The translations under genes were made by a program, and so were the position numbers. Shown here in pieces: positions 57,960 to 64,000 of a stretch of DNA of 64,000 nt. The notes under the pieces were generated by a model, which had not been told where the DNA came from, did not search any database, and saw only the letters and a program-made list of their open reading frames with translations. The stretch is from Atrina japonica (Eukaryota > Mollusca > Bivalvia > Pterioida > Pinnidae). The number at the start of each line of letters is the position of its first letter. The stretch's first letter is position 1. The stretch covers positions 614,501 to 678,500 of the forward strand of contig BROG01000339.1 in the NCBI GenBank assembly GCA_030159075.1, read 5' to 3'.

Positions 57960-58110
57960 AGACTAATAGAATATTTCAGGAGTGTGTGGAGTGGATATAC
58001 GGGAATTTCCGCCCGAGTGATAAGAATCTGTTTGTCCAGTCCGAGGGTTTCCCGAGGATTGGACTTTTAAATTCTTACCACGAGGGTAAAGGTTTCCCTT
58101 TCCACTCGAC
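57960..58110. repeat. Imperfect foldback element
   Basis: GTGGAGTGGATATACGGGAA-like left arm and TTTCCACTCGACATACC right arm are inverted, with a second inner pair (GATAAGAATC against AAATTCTTACC, CCAGTCCGAGGG against CCCGAGGATTGG). No coding content. Confidence 0.55.
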
Positions 58111-59329
58111 ATACCTATATCTGATAAATGTTGTCCCATGATTCATACAGAATTTGACGCAACTTTTAATGCACTGCATTTTCATCACAGAAGTCCTACG
58201 TTATACAATTATATTGTGACGTAATAGTGCGTGTAGCTTGTCTTCATCCTAGGGTGTGGACAGAGAAATTCTGACTTGGCAAAATGGTTGATATACGCCT
58301 GTCCAAGGTAGGAGAAAACAGTATACATTATAACAATTACAGTAATTCAGTACACTGGCAATTAATACATCAATAAATGTATTTCTTAATGACAGTCTTA
58401 AATATTATAAACATAATACCAAAGTTACAAGTTAACTAAAATAATACGTTATCGTAATTTAGCGAAAACTAGCATACTTGCCAGGCACAGTAAGTCTTTA
58501 TCCATTGTCATCTTTGGTAGGGTTCCCAACATATCTTCTTTTAAATAACGGTTGAGTCTACGAGATCGCATTCTCGGGTAGCGAAGAAGTAAGAGGAGAT
58601 AATGGCTTTATTGTCAACTATTGGGTGTAATGGTCTCTCAGTTTTATCTATTGATAAGTAGTCTGAAAGTGCCTTGTATGGCAAAGAGATACACAGGTGT
58701 ACTTCACACTTACCTGCTTTATAAATAATGGTTAGGATTATTAGATTTTCAAGTGGAGGAGAGGGGGATTGGTAACCCATAAAATTATAGGAATCCATAT
58801 ATACCTCTGAAAATTTGATGAAGACTTTTAGTTTATTTATTTATATTTTCTAGGTTGATGTAGTTAAACTCAACACATTAACAATTGCAAAACCATATTT
58901 TTACCCGAATGTTAAATGTTGCTACCAGATCATCTGCAGAGGAGATTTTAATCAAGATAATTCAATATGTACAGTAATTTCTTTTGAATCTTTATACCAC
59001 AATCACATTGCAGACTGTGTAGATGTGAATGTCTGACGTTATCTTTTGTGTTTGTCAAGCCACCATTCCTGTGCATAGCTACTCTTTCAGTCTCTTTTGC
59101 TTTGACAAAAATCATTATCAATTATTTCATCGTTTTATTGGTGAAAGTTTAAGACCACAAATTATACTGACGCAAAGACAAAAATAATATATTTCGTTAA
59201 TCTGATTAAAAACTGATCTCCCATATCTCCCGTTTTCTGATCAGAAAATAGAAGCGACGAGAGATCGTTCTGTAATTAGATTGATATTTCGTCGGTCATA
59301 TTATACATGGTCCTTCTGATTTTTTTTCT
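58111..59329. other. Spacer, nothing recognised
   Basis: A short stretch near 58400 (ATTATAAACATAATACCAAAG) resembles the start of the duplicated block at 15355 and 15714. An 85-codon minus frame (58541-58798) has no known domain. Confidence 0.4.
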
Positions 59330-59690
59330 TATCCTCACCAATATATGATATGGCTGGCTAGTAAACATTTGGGATCTTTATAAACAAATATGAAGTATCC
59401 TCTCAGGAATGTTAGATATTATTCTTGAACACGACCATACACTTTGACTCCCTTTCGCCAGTCATATCTAAAACTAAATGATAACTTTTTCACCGAACTC
59501 CAAAAGTTCCCATGTGACATTTGTGATGGATGTGGCATGCCAGCAGAGGACACTAACTACTTCTGGACACCTGGTGCCATCCTGCTTTGAATTCAGAATT
59601 GTTCTTCATGTCGAGACCATTTGTATATCTTATTTGTCGTATTCTAATGGAGTTTCGATTATCCATTGGTAATTCTTCATTTTTACTTAC
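59330..59690 (+). pseudogene. Family-1 Penelope-like 3' end relic
   Basis: The last codons of the reverse transcriptase can still be read with one deletion (KQYEVS, then SGMLDIILEHDHT, ending near 59445), matching the end of the 2081-2884 frame. A full tail follows up to about 59690, the reverse complement of 1815-2075 (GTGGCATGCCAGCAGAGGAC; TTCTTCATGTCGAGACCATTTG). Confidence 0.68.
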
Positions 59691-60164
59691 AATCACCTTG
59701 TATGTAGGCATCAAATCCATTACTTAAATTATTGCTGTTCAATCAATGTTTGATTTTTCTACCCAAACATTAGTTTTGTATACGCGCTGTATCATGTTTG
59801 CTAAACTTTTGTATTTGTCTGTGGGTTATTGCCATCTAGAATCGCGAAGCAATCTTAATCATAATTCAAAATTTGATGTCATTTTTCATCATGATTTTCC
59901 GGAAGGTCAAAATTCCTCGGGCTGTGTTATATATTTAACAACTTTTATTCTTGCTACAAAATATAAGGTTAAAATCGAAAAGAAAATGATTGATTTCATG
60001 TCGATGAACACAATCGACTAGTGTCGACCAAATTGTTTTGTGGTTCTGGAACCATTTGACCTGATACCAGGTGATACGACAACCAACAGACAAATAGCGT
60101 TAGATTTTGTTATTATGAAGTTTTCATAATCAATGTATGTTGTATTTGCACGACATTTTTGCTT

Positions 60165-60262
60165 ACGCCTCCATGTCACCTGATCCCACCTCTAGATTTC
60201 CAGAGGTCCGTGTTTGTCTAATATTCACCAGGTTTGTATATGTATCCTAGACATATATGTAT
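60165..60262 (+). repeat. Family-2 Penelope-like tail relic
   Basis: CACCTCTAGATTTCCAGAGG then TCCGTGTTTGTCTAATATTC and CAGGTTTGTATATGTATCC match the tails at 39240-39310 and 40640-40720. It is truncated at both ends. The sequence before it (59746-60021) is an open 91-codon frame with no known domain. Confidence 0.6.
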
Positions 60263-60567
60263 ATTAATGTTGCTTGTTATATCTTCTTGTTCCTTGTAAT
60301 TTCAATCATGGAATACATTACCCATTATGTCATTGCAACGACTGGCAACAATTCACACACGACGTTCTATTGAATTCAAAACAAATTTCGATAAGATAAT
60401 TCTATTTATTTTTATAATTAACATGTTCATATATGCAAAATTCAACAGAAATAACGAAAATCACGATGTTATGTTTATAGATACGGTTTGCAAACGATAC
60501 AAGAAGGGGGGAGGGTTCATGGTTTAATATTACATTTGTATGTTGGTGATGACGTAGTAGGGGGACT

Positions 60568-63508
60568 TTAATCATTCGTCATCCAGTTCATCTGCATCAT
60601 TCTCTCAAACTCTGAAAATAATAAAATGATAATGATGATAATGATAATAAAAAATCGTAACAACTGATAATTTATATTATGATGATAGTTATAATTGCAA
60701 TAATGTTTTTGATTACGGTTTTGAAGATGATGATGATGATGATGATGATGATGGTGATAATGATGATGATGACTTATTACCATAATTAAAACTAATATTA
60801 TATTTAATTATTTATTGTTATATCTGCAGTGTGAATGATAAAAAATTGATAAAAATATCAACAATGATAATGATGATGATGATTATAATGGTTAATGATG
60901 ATTATGCCTCTGATGATAAGTAGATGTTGATTGATGATAATTAAAAAGAACAAGACAATGGAGATGATGATGATAATGAAGATAATCATCATATTCAGTA
61001 AACATGATAATTATTCAATGATTGCAAAGCAAGTAATGAATTTCAAAACGGTTAGAAAAGCAAAAAATAACTTTTACCGGCATAATTGATACGCCCATCC
61101 CCATCAATGTCAGCCTCCTCCATCATATCATCAATTTCTTCGTCCGGTATTTCCTCGCCTATTAGACCTTTCATTCCATCTTTTAATTCATACCAATCAA
61201 TAAAACCATTTTTATCTTTATCAAACTTCCGGAACATGTCATATACTTCTCCTGGTGCCGCTGTTTGTCTGCTCATCAAGGACGAGAACTCGGCAAAATC
61301 TAGTCGCCCATCATCTACAATATTACATAGGTCCATAACAGGGTCATTCTCGCAAAATATAAAACAAACCAACACCTGAAGCCTGGGGTGTGCTTAGAAT
61401 CACAAGACGTATAAACCATACAAAGATTTGTTGATATATGAGTAGAAGTGAATGAAGGTAAACTTAACCTCAACCATTTTATTTAACAAGACGCCGGGGA
61501 AATAGCATAAGCTCTCCCCAACTTTGTTGAGATAAGCTAAAACAACAGTCTTACTTGTTACCGCAAATATGTATGATCCTGGGGCTCAAGACCATTTTAG
61601 TTTAATTGCCAACAAACAATAATAGGACAACGGGATAAAAGGTTGTATCATACCGGTGACCGCATTAATGTATTGAGAAAAGAGAACATAAAGATGAATG
61701 TTTTATCTCAATGACCAGTTATTTGACAAATTGTCATTTTGAAAAAAAAAAGATTTTTAATAATGGAAACCAGCAGCACGTAAATTGTTCAAACATATTA
61801 ACCTTTTGATTCGGAACCACACAATCTTCATAAACATGGAATCGCGCTTTCTACACACAACTGAAATCATACTTGTAGATTCCTGTGTGTGACGGTCTCT
61901 ATGGCACTTTATTCCACTTCTAGTTTTTCTAGATTCTTTTTCTGTGGTTTATATATATTTAAGGCTGATAAACCTTACCATATTTATATAGTGTCCTCGA
62001 ACCTCGTGAAGGCTATTATTTTATGATCTGTAATTTATATATACTTAAAGCTGATCATACCTACCATTTTCATCGACATCTAACAACATGTCTTGTAGTT
62101 CTGTGTCGGTGGGATTTTTACCCGTGAGTCTCATGGCGTTTCCCAACTCCAAGAGCGATAAATATCCATCTTTATCCTCGTCGGCTTTGTTGAAAATATC
62201 TGAAATATATCATTTGATGTAAATATACCAAAAGACTGAAGTTTTAGTGATGGTCAGTGTTAATGTGTGTTAGATAAATAAATACCGAAAGCTTTTGTTT
62301 AATGATTTATCATTTTAATTGGTAATAGATTGTAAATTTATCATAGAAAAATGATGTTGATTTTCACCAACCTTCCCAAATTTCGCTTGCGAATGTATCA
62401 CCCTGAAAAATAAAAATAATATGAACACTTAAATTAAATATCTGTTAGATACATTGTTAAATAATTGAACAGGCTTAAATTATTCGCACTATAATTTGAA
62501 GCTGTTTTCACTAATACTTTATATAAGCAAATTTGAGACCATACGAAGAGACCCAGGTGGTTTGATTAAAAAAATCGCATATGAATGTCTAGCCACATAA
62601 TAATACACCATATTTATCACAATGGGCAACCAGATTTGCCACGGGTGACCTAATGTAGGAATAACATAGATGATTACATAACGTATGATTGTTTGATATC
62701 ATATTCATCTAACAAAAATTAATAAAGATACGAGCTTTAGAAAATTTATCGAACGATTACGAGTTGTGCTACCTAGATCCATCACAATAAAACTTGAAAA
62801 TGTTCTCAAGACAATATTCTCAACTTGTCTGCCCTGATTTCAGGATTAGGCATAGTTGGTTAAAATTTTGGACTTAAGTAACTCTAAGTTTTATCGTACC
62901 AGGCTCAGGTTTTCAGAAATTGTGGAATTGAATTACACGTTTCCGAAAACTGCATAAAATTATGTTTCGGTGTACCTCGTGCGTATCAATTACATATGTG
63001 TCAAAGATGAAAGAGACAGTAACATGTGCTTTGATAACAAATGTTATAATTGGAAAATTGTTTGTATCAACAGTAGATCGGACCTGGTTGTACACATGTC
63101 CTGCATCTGTCCGGACTTCTGATATAACCCCAAATTATGGACATCAGCCCATAACACAGGCCATTTTTGTGTCACCTCATTTAAAGCCGATATGTGTTCC
63201 AATATGAACAATATTTGTACGATAACACAAGCAACAAACAGTGCGATTTTCGTTGACTTTCAGTATAAATTGTCACTGTACTGTTATAAAAGTTTTCAAT
63301 CAAATTAATTTCAAGTGTTTTAATTCGGACACAGAGCATAAAAATCACCGGAAACAGAATATAAATATCACTTACAGTCTTCAAATCATGTGATGGTCAG
63401 TCGAAGTCCGTTTTTGATATGTCCGGCAAAAGTATGGGCATAAAGTTTTCAATAAAATTAATTTCAAGTATTTTAATTCAGACACAGAACATAAATATCA
63501 CTTACCAT
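60568..63508 (-). CDS. Gene F: calmodulin-like protein with four canonical EF-hands, five exons, 149 aa
   Basis: Exons: ATG 63508-63506 (donor GTAAGTG); exon 2 62402-62372 (31 nt, reading GDTFASEIWE); exon 3 62199-62065 (135 nt, three codons shorter than usual); exon 4 61314-61078 (237 nt, donor GTAAAAG); exon 5 60611-60568 with TAA. Total 450 nt, in frame. Loops are DEDKDGYLSLLE, DENDDGRLDFAE, DKDKNGFIDWYE and DIDGDGRINYAE; all keep Asp at 1, Gly at 6 and Glu at 12. The linker helix is altered (SRQTAAPGEVYDMF), and a GMKGLIGEEI stretch between EF-hands 3 and 4 is unlike calmodulin, so it should see different targets. The tail is Met-rich (FERMMQMNWMTND). An AATAAA (minus) lies near 60410, about 160 nt past the stop. 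The ATG exon has a decayed duplicate just 5' of exon 2. Exon calls are strong. Confidence 0.85.
60605..60985. repeat. GAT/ATG-rich degenerate trinucleotide tract in intron 4 of gene F
   Basis: Dispersed GATGAT and GATAATGAT runs, with a pure (GAT)n stretch at about 60724-60752. Confidence 0.85.
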
Positions 63509-63565
63509 TTTCAAATTACGTGAAGCCGAAGTCCGTTTTTGTTATGTCCGGCAAAAGTATGGGAA
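63285..63565 (-). repeat. Tandem duplication of the first exon of gene F
   Basis: About 125 bp at 63290-63420 are repeated at 63440-63565 (AATTTCAAGTRTTTTAATTC; GAAGTCCGTTTTTG; ATGTCCGGCAAAAGTATGGG). The upstream copy carries ATG|GTAAGTG. The downstream copy (nearer exon 2) keeps GTAAGTG, but ATG reads ACT (63371-63380). Confidence 0.8.
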
Positions 63566-64000
63566 CATATGATTAAAACATTAGCGTATTCATTGTTCAC
63601 ATTCATGGAGTTTTGATCTCAAGTGTTATATTATTCATGGGAACTAAATTGGGTCATATCTTTGACCTGGATTGTCCTATGAAAGTGTATTTCTATTTCT
63701 TTGTTAATCCGCTTAACGACTTATCTTTTGAAATGTTAGCGTATTTTTAAATCAAGAAATGAAATATTAATGACACCTATATTGTATGTTCCAGATTGTT
63801 ATAATTGTTATGCTCTAAGGGTTATTTAAAAAGAAATTCGATCAATCAAAAGTCTTTTTACCGCCAGTTTGATCTTGTAATATAATCTAATGACTGGATA
63901 TTTAGAGAACTAGAATATAAAATGTACAAATACGAAAGTGTTAACTGAAAGGATGTCCATAATGCACAATATACAAACATCGACCTTGGGAAAATCCTGA
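63566..64000. other. Upstream flank of gene F, window edge
   Basis: No gene or repeat recognised. The promoter of gene F should lie here or in the duplicated block. Confidence 0.4.

Overview
This is animal nuclear DNA: AT-rich, full of long microsatellites and minisatellites, with tRNA-derived SINE relics, decayed retroelements and short exons bounded by GT/AG splice sites. The style of SINE tails (AAC-rich), the reverse-transcriptase families and an expanded set of calmodulin-like genes point to a mollusc, most likely a bivalve. That taxonomic call is an inference.

The core of the window is a tandem cluster of six calmodulin-like (EF-hand) genes, named A to F here. A (3697-8270), B (15765-20528), D (30701-35031), E (41967-51933) and F (60568-63508) lie on the minus strand; C (24514-27794) lies on the plus strand. 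By joining GT/AG sites by hand, all six can be built with one five-exon plan: an exon that ends exactly at the ATG, a tiny exon 2 (31 nt in five genes, 19 nt in A), exon 3 with EF-hand 1 and half of EF-hand 2 (135-153 nt), exon 4 with the rest through EF-hand 4 (237-249 nt), and a short exon 5 with the last loop residue, a private C-terminal tail and the stop. Intron 1 is phase 0 and introns 2-4 are phase 1. This matches the known layout of animal calmodulin genes. Predicted proteins are 147-163 residues. D is nearly calmodulin, D and F keep four canonical Ca2+ loops, and A, B, C and E have lost or altered one or more.

Introns and spacers are filled with repeats. Intron 3 of A is a 25-bp minisatellite with a SINE inside it; intron 3 of E holds a 23-bp minisatellite; intron 2 of B is an amplified composite of (TA)n, (TG)n and (TC)n; intron 2 of C is an 0.9-kb CA-rich tract. 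The A-B, B-C, C-D, D-E and E-F spacers carry broken Penelope-like reverse-transcriptase copies (about 2.1-2.9, 13.6-14.5 and 38.5-39.3 kb) and tail-only relics, three SINE types, foldback (MITE-like) hairpins and a 64-bp satellite (56.6-57.9 kb). The left end has a frameshifted tyrosine recombinase.

Functionally the window reads as a birth-and-death locus for Ca2+ sensor proteins. Each paralog keeps the calmodulin gene frame but diverges at the N-terminal exon, the EF loops and the C-terminal tail. Duplicated first-exon modules (about 54-56 kb, 63.3-63.6 kb) and a duplicated last exon (15.4-15.8 kb) show turnover at exon scale. All splice models come from reading the sequence only, without transcript data.
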